From: Flavobacterium sp. N2270
Lineage (GTDB): Bacteria > Bacteroidota > Bacteroidia > Flavobacteriales > Flavobacteriaceae
Length of the DNA: 64,000 nt
Direction: 5' to 3'
NCBI RefSeq assembly: GCF_025947225.1
Contig: NZ_CP110005.1
Span: 2,108,001 to 2,172,000, forward strand
Every line of letters begins with the position of its first letter. Within the stretch, counting starts at the first letter, position 1. Shown one piece after another: positions 52,026 to 60,322 of the stretch. The translations under genes and the position numbers were made by a program. The notes under the pieces are model-generated. The model did no database searches. It was not told where the DNA came from and saw nothing but the letters and a program-made list of their open reading frames with translations.

Positions 52026-53426
52026 ATGAATACAAAATATTTCGATTTAATCAATCAAACTTTCTATTTTCCTCAAGAAGAATTTACCTTAAATAAAGAC
52101 AATCTTGAATTTCATAAAATTGATTTAATGAAACTAGTAGAACAATATGGTACACCTTTAAAGTTTACTTATTTACCTCAAATTTCAAACAACATCAATA
52201 AAGCAAAAGGATGGTTTAGAAAAGCAATGGAAAAACATAAGTACGAAGGTAAGTATCACTATTGCTATTGCACTAAAAGCTCTCATTTCCAGTTTATTAT
52301 GAATGAGGCTTTTAAAAATAATATTCATATTGAAACATCTTCTGCGGTTGACATTAATATTGTTGAAAGTCTTTTAGAAGAAGGAAAAATCAATAAAAAT
52401 ACGTTTGTTATTTGTAATGGTTTTAAGAGAGATGCTTACGTAGAAAATATTGCTAGAATTGTTAATAATGGACACAAGAATACAATTCCAATTATTGATA
52501 ATTACGAGGAATTAGACTTATTACAAGAGCAAATTGATGGTAAATTCAAAATCGGAATTAGAATTGCCGCAGAAGAAGAACCAAAATTTGAATTTTATAC
52601 TTCTCGTTTAGGTATTGGATATAGAAATATTGTTCCTTTTTACAGAAAACAAATACAAGAAAATAAACAAGTTGAGCTTAAAATGCTTCACTTCTTTATT
52701 AATACAGGAATTCGTGATACTGCTTATTATTGGAACGAATTACTAAAATGTTTAAAAGTTTATATTGCACTAAAGAAAGAGTGCCCAACATTAGATAGTT
52801 TAAATATTGGAGGTGGTTTTCCTATTAAAAATTCACTTGCATTTGAATATGATTATCAATACATGATTGATGAAATTATTAATCAAATAAAAATAGCTTG
52901 TGATGAAGCTGAAGTACCTGTTCCAAATATTTTTACAGAATTTGGTTCATTTACAGTAGGTGAAAGCGGAGGTGCTATTTATCAAGTATTATATCAAAAA
53001 CAACAAAATGATAGAGAAAAATGGAACATGATTGATTCTTCATTCATTACTACTCTACCTGATACTTGGGCAATTAACAAAAGATTTGTAATGTTAGCCA
53101 TTAACAGATGGAATGATACATATGAAAGAGTGCTATTAGGCGGTATGACTTGTGATAGTGACGATTATTACAACTCAGAACAAAACATGAATGCCGTTTA
53201 TTTACCAAAATATAACAAGGAAAAACCTTTATACATAGGTTTTTTCAATACTGGAGCTTATCAAGAAACAATTGGTGGTTTTGGCGGTTTACATCACTGT
53301 TTAATTCCTCAACCAAAACATATTTTAATCGATAGGGATGAAAATGGTATTTTAGCAACAGAAGTTTTCTCTGAACAGCAAAAAGCTGAAGACATTATGA
53401 ATATATTAGGTTACAAAAAGAAATAA
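52026..53426 (+). CDS. speA: Arginine decarboxylase-like PLP enzyme
   Basis: A protein of 466 residues from the ATG at 52026; the frame extends to 51975, but those 17 residues (FIKLKQLINFKN) look like leader sequence. It is a fold III PLP decarboxylase with the PLP lysine in YCTKSSHFQ (K84), IETSSAVD, the phosphate loop LNIGGGFPIKNS, and catalytic Cys/Asp in GGMTCDSDD. It is shorter than E. coli SpeA (658) but of the length annotated as arginine decarboxylase in Bacteroidota. It lies 40 bp before a deoxyhypusine-synthase-like gene. The substrate arginine is by homology. Confidence 0.85.
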   Translation: MNTKYFDLINQTFYFPQEEFTLNKDNLEFHKIDLMKLVEQYGTPLKFTYLPQISNNINKAKGWFRKAMEKHKYEGKYHYCYCTKSSHFQFIMNEAFKNNIHIETSSAVDINIVESLLEEGKINKNTFVICNGFKRDAYVENIARIVNNGHKNTIPIIDNYEELDLLQEQIDGKFKIGIRIAAEEEPKFEFYTSRLGIGYRNIVPFYRKQIQENKQVELKMLHFFINTGIRDTAYYWNELLKCLKVYIALKKECPTLDSLNIGGGFPIKNSLAFEYDYQYMIDEIINQIKIACDEAEVPVPNIFTEFGSFTVGESGGAIYQVLYQKQQNDREKWNMIDSSFITTLPDTWAINKRFVMLAINRWNDTYERVLLGGMTCDSDDYYNSEQNMNAVYLPKYNKEKPLYIGFFNTGAYQETIGGFGGLHHCLIPQPKHILIDRDENGILATEVFSEQQKAEDIMNILGYKKK

Positions 53427-53466
53427 TATACAAATACAGAATTTTTTTCAATTAAATAAAATAACA

Positions 53467-54441
53467 ATGAGCAAAGGTCCAATTAGTCAATTTATAGAAA
53501 ATAATTTTCTTCACTTCAATTCAGCAGCTTTAGTTGATGCGGCAAAAGGATATGAAGAACACTTATTAGATAATGGTAAAATGCTAATTTCGCTTGCAGG
53601 CGCAATGAGTACAGCTGAATTAGGAAAATCATTAGCTGAAATGATTCGTCAAGATAAAGTACACGTAATATCATGTACTGGAGCTAATTTAGAAGAAGAT
53701 ATTATGAACTTAGTTGCTCATAATTCATATAAAAGAATTCCTAACTATAGAGATTTAACACCTCAAGAAGAATGGGATTTACTAGAAAACCATTACAATC
53801 GTGTAACAGATACTTGTATTCCTGAAGAAGAAGCTTTTAGAAGATTACAACAACATTTAATTGATATTTGGAAAAAAGCTGAAAGTGAAGGTAAACGATA
53901 TTTTCCACATGAATTCATGTACCAAATGATTAATTCAGGTGTTTTAGAACAATATTATGAAATTGATCCTAAAGATTCTTGGATGGTTGCTGCTGCTGAA
54001 AAAAACTTACCTATTGTTGTTCCAGGTTGGGAAGATAGTACAATGGGAAATATTTTTGCTTCTTATTGTATTAAAGGAGAATTAAATGTTTCTACAACTA
54101 AAAGCGGTATTGAATACATGATGTGGTTAGCAGATTGGTACCCAAAAAACTCTGGTGGAAAAGGATTAGGTTTTTTCCAAGTTGGAGGAGGAATTGCTGG
54201 AGATTTCCCAATTTGTGTAGTACCAATGCTTTATCAAGACATGGAAATGCACGATATTCCATTCTGGAGTTACTTCTGTCAAGTTTCTGATTCTACAACA
54301 AGTTATGGTTCATACTCTGGCGCAGTTCCAAATGAGAAGATTACTTGGGGAAAATTAGATATAACAACTCCTAAATTCATAGTAGAATCTGATGCAACGA
54401 TCGTAGTTCCGTTGATTTTTGCTCATGTTTTAGGTTGGTAA
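53467..54441 (+). CDS. Deoxyhypusine-synthase-like protein lacking the catalytic lysine
   Basis: A protein of 324 residues with the DHS fold and NAD-site features (SLAGAMSTAELG, SCTGANLEEDIMN, VPGWEDSTMGN, GSYSGAVPNEKITWGKL). Eukaryotic DHS has GGG-x-x-Lys-His-His, where the Lys forms the aminobutyl imine. Here the same position reads GGGIAGDFP (240-248), so the Lys is Gly245. Bacteria have no eIF5A, so another reaction is expected, probably on polyamines, as the neighbour is arginine decarboxylase. No agmatinase gene follows. The function is unproven. Confidence 0.85.
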   Translation: MSKGPISQFIENNFLHFNSAALVDAAKGYEEHLLDNGKMLISLAGAMSTAELGKSLAEMIRQDKVHVISCTGANLEEDIMNLVAHNSYKRIPNYRDLTPQEEWDLLENHYNRVTDTCIPEEEAFRRLQQHLIDIWKKAESEGKRYFPHEFMYQMINSGVLEQYYEIDPKDSWMVAAAEKNLPIVVPGWEDSTMGNIFASYCIKGELNVSTTKSGIEYMMWLADWYPKNSGGKGLGFFQVGGGIAGDFPICVVPMLYQDMEMHDIPFWSYFCQVSDSTTSYGSYSGAVPNEKITWGKLDITTPKFIVESDATIVVPLIFAHVLGW

Positions 54442-54527
54442 AAAAAATGAAAAAAAATTAAATTATAATTTGATTTTTTCAATAAGGATGTTACTTTTGA
54501 TAAAAAATAAAGATTAAATTTTACCCA

Positions 54528-54833
54528 ATGAAAAGAATTATTGTTGATTACGCAAAATTAACAAATGAAATCTTAACCTTGCTAGTTGAGAAGTTTCCTG
54601 ATGGATATGAAGATTCAGATATCATACGATTCAAGAACATTAAAAATGAAACAGTTGAGGCTGTTGAAGTACGTACTGAAGACACTATTTTTCTAGTAAA
54701 AGTAAGTACCAAATTAGCTGACAGAATAGAAAACTACGAAGATGATGAAGATGATGATAACACAGGTGATGACTCATTAGACTCTTTAAATGATTTAGAG
54801 ATTGCTGATGAATCTGATTCTGATGAAGATTAA
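54528..54833 (+). CDS. Small acidic-tailed protein of unknown function
   Basis: A protein of 101 residues. The first 70 form a compact alpha/beta unit (MKRIIVDYAKLTNEILTLL, then KNETVEAVEVRTEDTIFLVKVS). The last 30 are almost entirely Asp, Glu and Ser (YEDDEDDDNTGDDSL). I know related hypothetical proteins in flavobacteria but no function. The acidic tail could bind basic proteins or metal. It lies 86 bp after the DHS-like gene and is followed by a terminator. Confidence 0.75.
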   Translation: MKRIIVDYAKLTNEILTLLVEKFPDGYEDSDIIRFKNIKNETVEAVEVRTEDTIFLVKVSTKLADRIENYEDDEDDDNTGDDSLDSLNDLEIADESDSDED

Positions 54834-54837
54834 AAAT

Positions 54838-54867
54838 AAAAAAGCTCCAATTTATTGGAGCTTTTTT
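54838..54867. terminator. Bidirectional terminator
   Basis: AAAAAAGCTCCAA, loop TTTA, TTGGAGCTTTTTT: a perfect 13-bp stem between convergent genes. Confidence 0.9.
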
Positions 54868-54870
54868 ATT

Positions 54871-55383
54871 TTACAAATATCTTTCCTTAATAATATCTAA
54901 ATGATGCTTTTCGTGGCCTTGAATAATAACACCAAGTGCTCTAACAGACACCGAAGAATTTGATGCTATACCAAGTCTTTTCATTTGTTTACTTGAAAAA
55001 CTTTTAAAAAGGCATATAGTAGAGTTTCTTACCATTTTATATTCTTCAATTAAGCTTGAAGTACTCCTCTCACCTGCCAAAGCTTCAATAACATAATCAT
55101 TTTCTTCAAAACCAGGTAAATCAGTTTTATCATTTCTTGCAATTCTAAGCGCCCTATATGCAAATATCCTTTCAGTGTCAATTAAATGTAAAAAAATATC
55201 CTTAACCGTCCATTTTCCCTCAGAATAACGATAATTTAGTTTATCTCTGGGTATAGTTTTGAAAAATTCTACAACAAGAGTTGATTGTTGTATTAAACCA
55301 TCAATTATTGACAAATGATTATTTGCAATTGTTACATAGTTCGCATAAAATGGAGCAAACTCATTTTCATTAAATTCTATCAT
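54871..55383 (-). CDS. DinB-family protein
   Basis: A protein of 170 residues with the DinB/YfiT four-helix bundle. The metal-ligand His are in VKDIFLHLIDTERIFAYRALRIARND (first) and GHEKHHLDIIKERY (the last two). The family includes metal-dependent thiol transferases such as bacillithiol S-transferase, and Flavobacterium can make bacillithiol, so that is possible. Specific activity cannot be given. It starts 17 bp downstream of the terminator that follows lrp. Confidence 0.85.
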   Translation of the reverse strand: MIEFNENEFAPFYANYVTIANNHLSIIDGLIQQSTLVVEFFKTIPRDKLNYRYSEGKWTVKDIFLHLIDTERIFAYRALRIARNDKTDLPGFEENDYVIEALAGERSTSSLIEEYKMVRNSTICLFKSFSSKQMKRLGIASNSSVSVRALGVIIQGHEKHHLDIIKERYL

Positions 55384-55400
55384 AATTATAAATATAATAA

Positions 55401-55425
55401 AAAATCCCGGGAATACCGGGATTTT
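55401..55425. terminator. Terminator after the Lrp gene
   Basis: AAAATCCCGG, loop GAATA, CCGGGATTTT: a perfect 10-bp stem. On the minus strand it follows the lrp stop by a few bases and precedes the dinB start. Confidence 0.85.
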
Positions 55426-55429
55426 ACAA

Positions 55430-55909
55430 TTACATTTCTTTAAAAATGGTATGCATTAACCTTTTTTTATCGTTTATGCTCTCTTCAAGTGATATCATTG
55501 TTTCTGTTCTATAAACACCTTCAATATCATCAATCATGAAAATAACTTCTTTTGCATGTTTTGTATCTCTTGCTCTAATTTTACAGAAAATATTAAATTT
55601 ACCTGTTGTTATGTGAGCAACTGTTACATACGGTATTTGATCAATCCTTTCTAATACAAATTTTGTTTGTGACGTATTGTGCAAGAAAACACCAACATAA
55701 GCTATAAAAGAATAACCTAATTTTTCATAATCTAAAGTTAACGAAGAGCCTTGAATAATTCCAGCTTCTTCCATTTTTTTTACTCTAACATGTACAGTTC
55801 CTGCAGAAATAAGCAATTTTTTTGCAATATCCGTAAAAGGAACTCTTGTGTTATCAATTAACATGTCTAAAATTTGATGATCCACTTCATCTAATCGAAA
55901 CTTACTCAT
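55430..55909 (-). CDS. Lrp/AsnC-family transcriptional regulator
   Basis: A protein of 159 residues. The N-terminal HTH (1-60) reads LDEVDHQILDMLIDNTRVPFTDIAKKLLISAGTVHVRVKKMEEAGII, and the C-terminal RAM domain (about 70-150) contains the ligand-binding VTVAHITTGKFN. Such regulators sense amino acids as octamers. It is monocistronic. The target is unknown; the neighbouring peptidase is a possible one. Confidence 0.93.
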   Translation of the reverse strand: MSKFRLDEVDHQILDMLIDNTRVPFTDIAKKLLISAGTVHVRVKKMEEAGIIQGSSLTLDYEKLGYSFIAYVGVFLHNTSQTKFVLERIDQIPYVTVAHITTGKFNIFCKIRARDTKHAKEVIFMIDDIEGVYRTETMISLEESINDKKRLMHTIFKEM

Positions 55910-55951
55910 AAAGTATAAAATAATAAATATTTAAAATTCTAATTGAAAGTG

Positions 55952-55959
55952 CAAATTTA
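55952..55959 (-). promoter_or_regulatory. Putative lrp -7 element
   Basis: TAAATTTG on the minus strand, 43 bp before the lrp start and directly after the peptidase stop codon. The -33 element is not clear. Confidence 0.5.
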
Positions 55960-57111
55960 TTAAAGAATTAATAATCCATTACTATATTTTAACAAATTAT
56001 TTAGATAAAAATCCGCTTTTTCTTGTTTTTTTGGTAAATTTCCATATGAAGAACTAAAAAACATTCCTTCACAATCATATTCAACATGTCCATAAGAATT
56101 TTCTAAATTATCTATTTGTGTTATTTCTGCTACAAAATCAATCTTTCCATTTACTAACACTTCTTTATATTGCGCTGCAAAGTTAATTAATTTTTCTTCT
56201 GAATTCTTAATAATTTTGACGTTTTTGTAAATAAAATCGAAATAATTCTTAATGTTTTGAGGTATTATTAAATATTCTTTAATTTCAGAGTCAAAATTAG
56301 TTTCCCTACTTACTCCTAACAAAGAAGAAATTAACGATATGAATACAAATTTTCTAACTTCATCTCTTTGATAATCATTTGCATAATGTCCTGCCTCAAA
56401 TAAAATCGTTGGTGTTCCTTGAGATGTAAAGTAATCTCCAATACAGTTTATATTAAAAGCATCATCAAACCTTCCTATTTGATTAGGAATAACCAATTGC
56501 AATTCCTTATTAATCATATTAATGATTTTAATAGCTTTAAAACGAGTTTCGTTAAAATCACACTCAACATTATAAGAAGGTGCTAAAAAAGACATTGTAG
56601 CAGGTAATTTAGTACCTTCAGTACCAAATATAGTGCGCTGATCATGTAAATTATAGCAATAATCTGGATTAAAACTAAGATATAATTCTCTTAACAACTT
56701 ACTTTCAGGTTGTGTAATGTTAAATGCATCTCTATTTAAGTCAATTTCATTAGCATTAACCCTTGTATAAGCTTCTGCTCCATCAGGATTTAAAATAGGA
56801 ATACATAATAAAGTATATTTTTCTTTAATTTTTAATACTAATTCATCATCAGAATTCAAGAAATTAAAAAAATCCAACAATCCTTTTGTTGTTGTAGATT
56901 CATTCCCGTGCATTTGAGACCACATGAATATTTTGATTTTTCCTGTTCCAAATTGAACGCTGTAGATATTTTTATCTTGAACTGATTTTCCTTCAATTGA
57001 AATTTTAAAATTGGAATTTAATAAGCTTAATTCATTTTCAATATGAGAATTTGTAACATATCGTCCTGATAAATTCTTGTTTAAATATTCGTTGGCTAAT
57101 TGCAAAAACAT
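55960..57111 (-). CDS. M14-family zinc carboxypeptidase
   Basis: A protein of 383 residues. The zinc ligands H68 and E71 are in SQMHGNESTT, the third His is in CYNLHDQRTIFG near 155, and the catalytic Glu is in PTILFEAGHYAND near 240. There is no signal peptide, so it is a cytoplasmic peptidase, perhaps for cell-wall or gamma-linked peptides as in other M14 members. The last 100 residues are an extra beta-rich part. It is divergent from an XRE regulator, with several palindromic sites in the 303-bp gap; two of them are adjacent to its start. Confidence 0.9.
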   Translation of the reverse strand: MFLQLANEYLNKNLSGRYVTNSHIENELSLLNSNFKISIEGKSVQDKNIYSVQFGTGKIKIFMWSQMHGNESTTTKGLLDFFNFLNSDDELVLKIKEKYTLLCIPILNPDGAEAYTRVNANEIDLNRDAFNITQPESKLLRELYLSFNPDYCYNLHDQRTIFGTEGTKLPATMSFLAPSYNVECDFNETRFKAIKIINMINKELQLVIPNQIGRFDDAFNINCIGDYFTSQGTPTILFEAGHYANDYQRDEVRKFVFISLISSLLGVSRETNFDSEIKEYLIIPQNIKNYFDFIYKNVKIIKNSEEKLINFAAQYKEVLVNGKIDFVAEITQIDNLENSYGHVEYDCEGMFFSSSYGNLPKKQEKADFYLNNLLKYSNGLLIL

Positions 57112-57414
57112 ACTCTATATTATTATGTTACAAATGTAAACAACTATCTATTTACAAATGTAAACAAATAAATGTACTGTTTTGTTTACTTTTGTAAACA
57201 CGTTACCATTACGTATTAGCATCTTTACCTATTTGTACAATTACATTTGTAATACAAAATATTATCACTATAGATAATATTAAAAATCAGTTAGTTATAT
57301 ATCCTTATATAAAGTAAACAATTAAACGTTTAGTCTATTTATATAAGTTTAATTGTTTATTTGAAAACTTATATTTACATTTGTAAACCTTAATTTGAAT
57401 AATTACAATTTACA
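57112..57414. promoter_or_regulatory. Operator-rich divergent promoter region
   Basis: This 303-bp region has no gene. It holds five palindromes of the form TTTAC-N4-GTAAA: 57128-57139 (TTACAAATGTAA), 57151-57164 (TTTACAAATGTAAA), 57184-57199 (GTTTACTTTTGTAAAC), 57241-57252 (TTACATTTGTAA) and 57374-57387 (TTTACATTTGTAAA). Two lie next to the peptidase start and one lies 27 bp before the XRE start. Binding by the XRE protein, with autoregulation and control of the peptidase, is the natural inference. Confidence 0.75.
57315..57359. repeat. Perfect 13-bp inverted repeat
   Basis: TAAACAATTAAAC at 57315-57327 and GTTTAATTGTTTA at 57347-57359 with a 19-nt spacer. It is distinct from the TTTAC-N4-GTAAA operators and has no T run, so it is not a terminator. 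It may be a second regulator site. Confidence 0.6.
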
Positions 57415-57894
57415 ATGGTAAACACAGATGATTTCATTAAACGACTAGAAGAAATACTAGAATATTACGGTTTATCTGCTTCTGGATTTGCAGATAAGAT
57501 TAGTGTACAACGTTCTAGTTTGTCTCACCTACTCTCTGGAAGAAACAAACCGAGTTTAGATTTCATTATGAAAATTATTGAAGAATTTCCTGAAGTAGAT
57601 TTATATTGGATTTTAAATGGTAAAGGAACATTCCCAAAATCAGAACATAAAATAATTGAAAATAGTTCTCCTACTCCAATTTCTAAAACTGAAAATATTG
57701 TAGAAAAATCAAATGCTTCAAATTCGGATTTATTTTCTCAAAATATAGAAAGTGAAAATACTGCCGTAAAAAATAATTTAGAAGAAAAAAATTCAAATAC
57801 GCAGATTTTTCCACAAACACAAAATTCGTCCAATATTGAACGAATTGTTATTTTTTATAAAAATGGAAGTTTTAAAGAATATCACCCTGAATAA
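57415..57894 (+). CDS. XRE-family transcriptional regulator
   Basis: A protein of 159 residues. The N-terminal HTH_3 domain (about 7-62) has LSASGFADKISVQRSSLSHLLSGRNKPS, with recognition helix QRSSLSHLLSG, followed by LDFIMKIIEEFPEVDLYWILNGKG. The remainder is an Asn/Ser-rich, probably disordered linker and a short C-terminal strand (IERIVIFYKNGSFKEYHPE). The C-terminal part is seen in many flavobacterial regulators. It probably controls itself through the operators upstream. There is no phage gene nearby. Confidence 0.92.
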   Translation: MVNTDDFIKRLEEILEYYGLSASGFADKISVQRSSLSHLLSGRNKPSLDFIMKIIEEFPEVDLYWILNGKGTFPKSEHKIIENSSPTPISKTENIVEKSNASNSDLFSQNIESENTAVKNNLEEKNSNTQIFPQTQNSSNIERIVIFYKNGSFKEYHPE

Positions 57895-57904
57895 TCTCTA
57901 AAAA

Positions 57905-57938
57905 AAAACGCTCTACTATATAATTAGTAAAGCGTTTT
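57905..57938. terminator. Terminator between XRE and lipoprotein genes
   Basis: AAAACGCT (57905-57912) pairs with AGCGTTTT (57931-57938); CTACTA and TAGTAA extend the stem. It is between convergent genes. Confidence 0.7.
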
Positions 57939-57959
57939 AAATTCTACTTTAAGAATAAT

Positions 57960-58967
57960 TTATTTTCGAAGTAAGTAAACTGCTGCAACTCCTGCTTCTG
58001 CTCTAGAATCAACTGGAGCAACATCACCAGATGCAGTTGGGATATTAAAAGTTAACACTTTACCACCACCATTAGCTCTTTCTGCTACATAAATTACATT
58101 TGTTACATAATCGTAAGCAACATCAACCGGATTTCCTAAAGTTGAGCTCGCTCCATAGATTCTTTTTTGGTTACTCATAGCAATAGTTCCCATATTTGAA
58201 GTAGAATTAAGTACAGTTGTAAAATTATTTATCACAATTAGGCCTCCGTCAGTTGCATCAGCAGCACTTGCAACGTCTGTTAAAATCATTACATCATCAT
58301 TTGCAGAATAAGTAATTCCATGAGTACGTGTTAAACCTTCAATAGTTACACGTTTAGTTGGCATAATAGTTCCAGAAGCTAATGAGAAAAAATTCTCAAA
58401 AACCAATATATCGCTAGTTAAATCGGCAACAGCATATAAAGTTGTTCCTTCAGCGTGAATTCCCCAAATTTTAAAATCTAAAGTATATTCGTTTATTAAA
58501 TTATAACCTGATGTTGTTTTTTGATAAACAAGAAATTTATTTGTATCGTTATTAATAGTTGCTTGATCTTGAGTAACAATTATTTTATCTCCAGAAATAG
58601 CAATTTCTCTAGCATTTGTAAAATCCATATTCGAACTAAAATTAGATAACATTAAATTATCTGTATTGGTTTCAACCCCATTTTTTAGTCCTGAATAAGT
58701 TTCTAAACGATTATTTGTTCTTGATGCAAGTATAACTTCATCAGAAAATGAATTGTAATAAATTCCATCATTATCTGTTCCGTTTACAGAAAATGAAAAA
58801 ATAGATGAATTTGTTGATAATAAATCAACAAAGGAAATTTTACCTGTTGTATTACTTGAAGTAACTAATTTTAATTCAGGATTAGATTGTGATGACATTG
58901 AATCATCATCTGTACAAGAAACAGCTATTAATGATAATAAAGTTCCTAAAGCAAGCATTTTTTTCAT
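57960..58967 (-). CDS. Propeller-like lipoprotein
   Basis: A protein of 335 residues with lipobox LIAVSCTDDD (C18). The mature protein is built of repeated units of about 45 residues (DGIYYNSFSDEVILASRTNN, THGITYSANDDVMILTDVAS, DVAYDYVTNVIYVAERANGGG), typical of a beta-propeller of the NHL/SMP-30 sort. No T9SS domain is present. The function is unknown; a surface binding role is likely. It is monocistronic. Confidence 0.78.
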   Translation of the reverse strand: MKKMLALGTLLSLIAVSCTDDDSMSSQSNPELKLVTSSNTTGKISFVDLLSTNSSIFSFSVNGTDNDGIYYNSFSDEVILASRTNNRLETYSGLKNGVETNTDNLMLSNFSSNMDFTNAREIAISGDKIIVTQDQATINNDTNKFLVYQKTTSGYNLINEYTLDFKIWGIHAEGTTLYAVADLTSDILVFENFFSLASGTIMPTKRVTIEGLTRTHGITYSANDDVMILTDVASAADATDGGLIVINNFTTVLNSTSNMGTIAMSNQKRIYGASSTLGNPVDVAYDYVTNVIYVAERANGGGKVLTFNIPTASGDVAPVDSRAEAGVAAVYLLRK

Positions 58968-59040
58968 AATTTAAGTTTTTTAGATTGTTATTAAAAACTC
59001 ATTTACGAGAAAAATGAAATCTTGGTTTTAAAATTTATAA

Positions 59041-59598
59041 TTATTTTTTTGGAACATAACTATTTTCTGGAATTTTACCAATAACACCTTTAAAATTGGC
59101 TTGTAATAGTGGTAAATCTTTTTCAATATCTCCTGTTGGATAAAAGGGTTTGTGATAAACTACTTCTTTATTAGCATAATCAAAAGCTACAGGAACAATT
59201 GGTACATTTGCTTTTAAAGCTATGTAATAAAAACCTGTTTTCCATTCTTCTACTTTTTTACGAGTTCCTTCAGGAGCAATGGCTAATCTAAACACTTCAT
59301 TTTCTTCAAAAATTTTAGCAATAGCATCTACTTTATTTTCCTTTTTTTGTCGGTTTAAAGCTTTTCCGCCTGTCCATTTAAAAAAATATCCAAATGGAAA
59401 AACAAATAATTCTTTTTTGGCAACATAATTAATATCTAATTCTAAAATAGCTCTAGAAAAAATACCCAAGAAAAAATCCCACCAACTTGTGTGAGGTACT
59501 GCAATAACAATACATTTAGTAATATTTTTTTCAATAGTTCCTACAACCTTCCAACCAAGCAGTTTGCAAAAGATTAAAGTATATATGTATTTTTTCAT
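59041..59598 (-). CDS. 1-acyl-sn-glycerol-3-phosphate acyltransferase-like protein
   Basis: A protein of 185 residues of the PlsC family. The catalytic H-x4-D is H36-D41 in PHTSWWDFF, and the phosphate-binding motif is APEGTRKKVEEWKTGF near 113. It is short and lacks the extra N-terminal membrane helix of some PlsC proteins; one hydrophobic helix lies at 5-20. It may acylate lysophosphatidate or another lipid such as an ornithine lipid precursor, and flavobacteria have several such genes. It is divergent from the methyltransferase-like gene. Confidence 0.87.
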   Translation of the reverse strand: MKKYIYTLIFCKLLGWKVVGTIEKNITKCIVIAVPHTSWWDFFLGIFSRAILELDINYVAKKELFVFPFGYFFKWTGGKALNRQKKENKVDAIAKIFEENEVFRLAIAPEGTRKKVEEWKTGFYYIALKANVPIVPVAFDYANKEVVYHKPFYPTGDIEKDLPLLQANFKGVIGKIPENSYVPKK

Positions 59599-59654
59599 TT
59601 TGTTCTTTTAATTGGTGTAAAAATAGAATTATATTTACAAATAGAAAAAATACA

Positions 59655-60320
59655 ATGCTTAAAAAGTGGTTAAGTTATATACTTCCTATTACTATATATG
59701 AGAAAAAATCTCAAATAAGTAAGAATTTAGAAGTAACCTGGAATAATGGCAAATTGGTCATTGATTCTGAAAACACGAATTATTCATACGGAAGTCTGCA
59801 AAAAGTACTACGTAACGGATTGTATTCTATTGGTAAAGAAAGAATTCAAAACATGAATTCTATTTTAGTTCTTGGTGTTGCTGGCGGAAGTGTAATTAAA
59901 ACGCTTGTGGATGAATTTCAATTCAAAGGTAAAATTACTGGAGTTGAAATTGATGAAGAAATTACTACTATTGCAAACCAATATTTTAAATTGAATGAAA
60001 TAACGAACTACACTCCTATTATTGCCGATGCAAATGAATTTGTTAAAAGTACAACTGAAAATTTTGATTTAATTATCATTGATATTTTTCAGGATGCAAC
60101 TATGCCCGACTTTTTATTTAAAAATGAATTTATCAATAATACTAAACAATTGCTTCAAATTAATGGATTTATTTTATTTAATACTATGAACTTAGATGAA
60201 AAAGGAATTGATAAAAACAAACAGTTCATCGGTGCTTTTGAAACCTCAAGTTATATAATTAAAGAGTTTAAAAATATTGAAGTTTTTAATGAGTTGATTT
60301 TGGTTGAAAAGATTGATTAG
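59655..60320 (+). CDS. Spermidine-synthase-fold methyltransferase-like protein
   Basis: A protein of 221 residues. The Rossmann core has ILVLGVAGGSVIKTL near 70, the acidic ribose-binding VEIDEEI near 97 and DLIIIDIFQDATMPDF near 138. The arrangement is that of SpeE homologues, but the aminopropyltransferase catalytic motif DxTDP is replaced by DIFQDATMP, so true spermidine synthesis is doubtful. The N-terminal 50 residues form the small beta-domain of the family. The substrate is unknown. Confidence 0.8.
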   Translation: MLKKWLSYILPITIYEKKSQISKNLEVTWNNGKLVIDSENTNYSYGSLQKVLRNGLYSIGKERIQNMNSILVLGVAGGSVIKTLVDEFQFKGKITGVEIDEEITTIANQYFKLNEITNYTPIIADANEFVKSTTENFDLIIIDIFQDATMPDFLFKNEFINNTKQLLQINGFILFNTMNLDEKGIDKNKQFIGAFETSSYIIKEFKNIEVFNELILVEKID

Positions 60321-60322
60321 AA

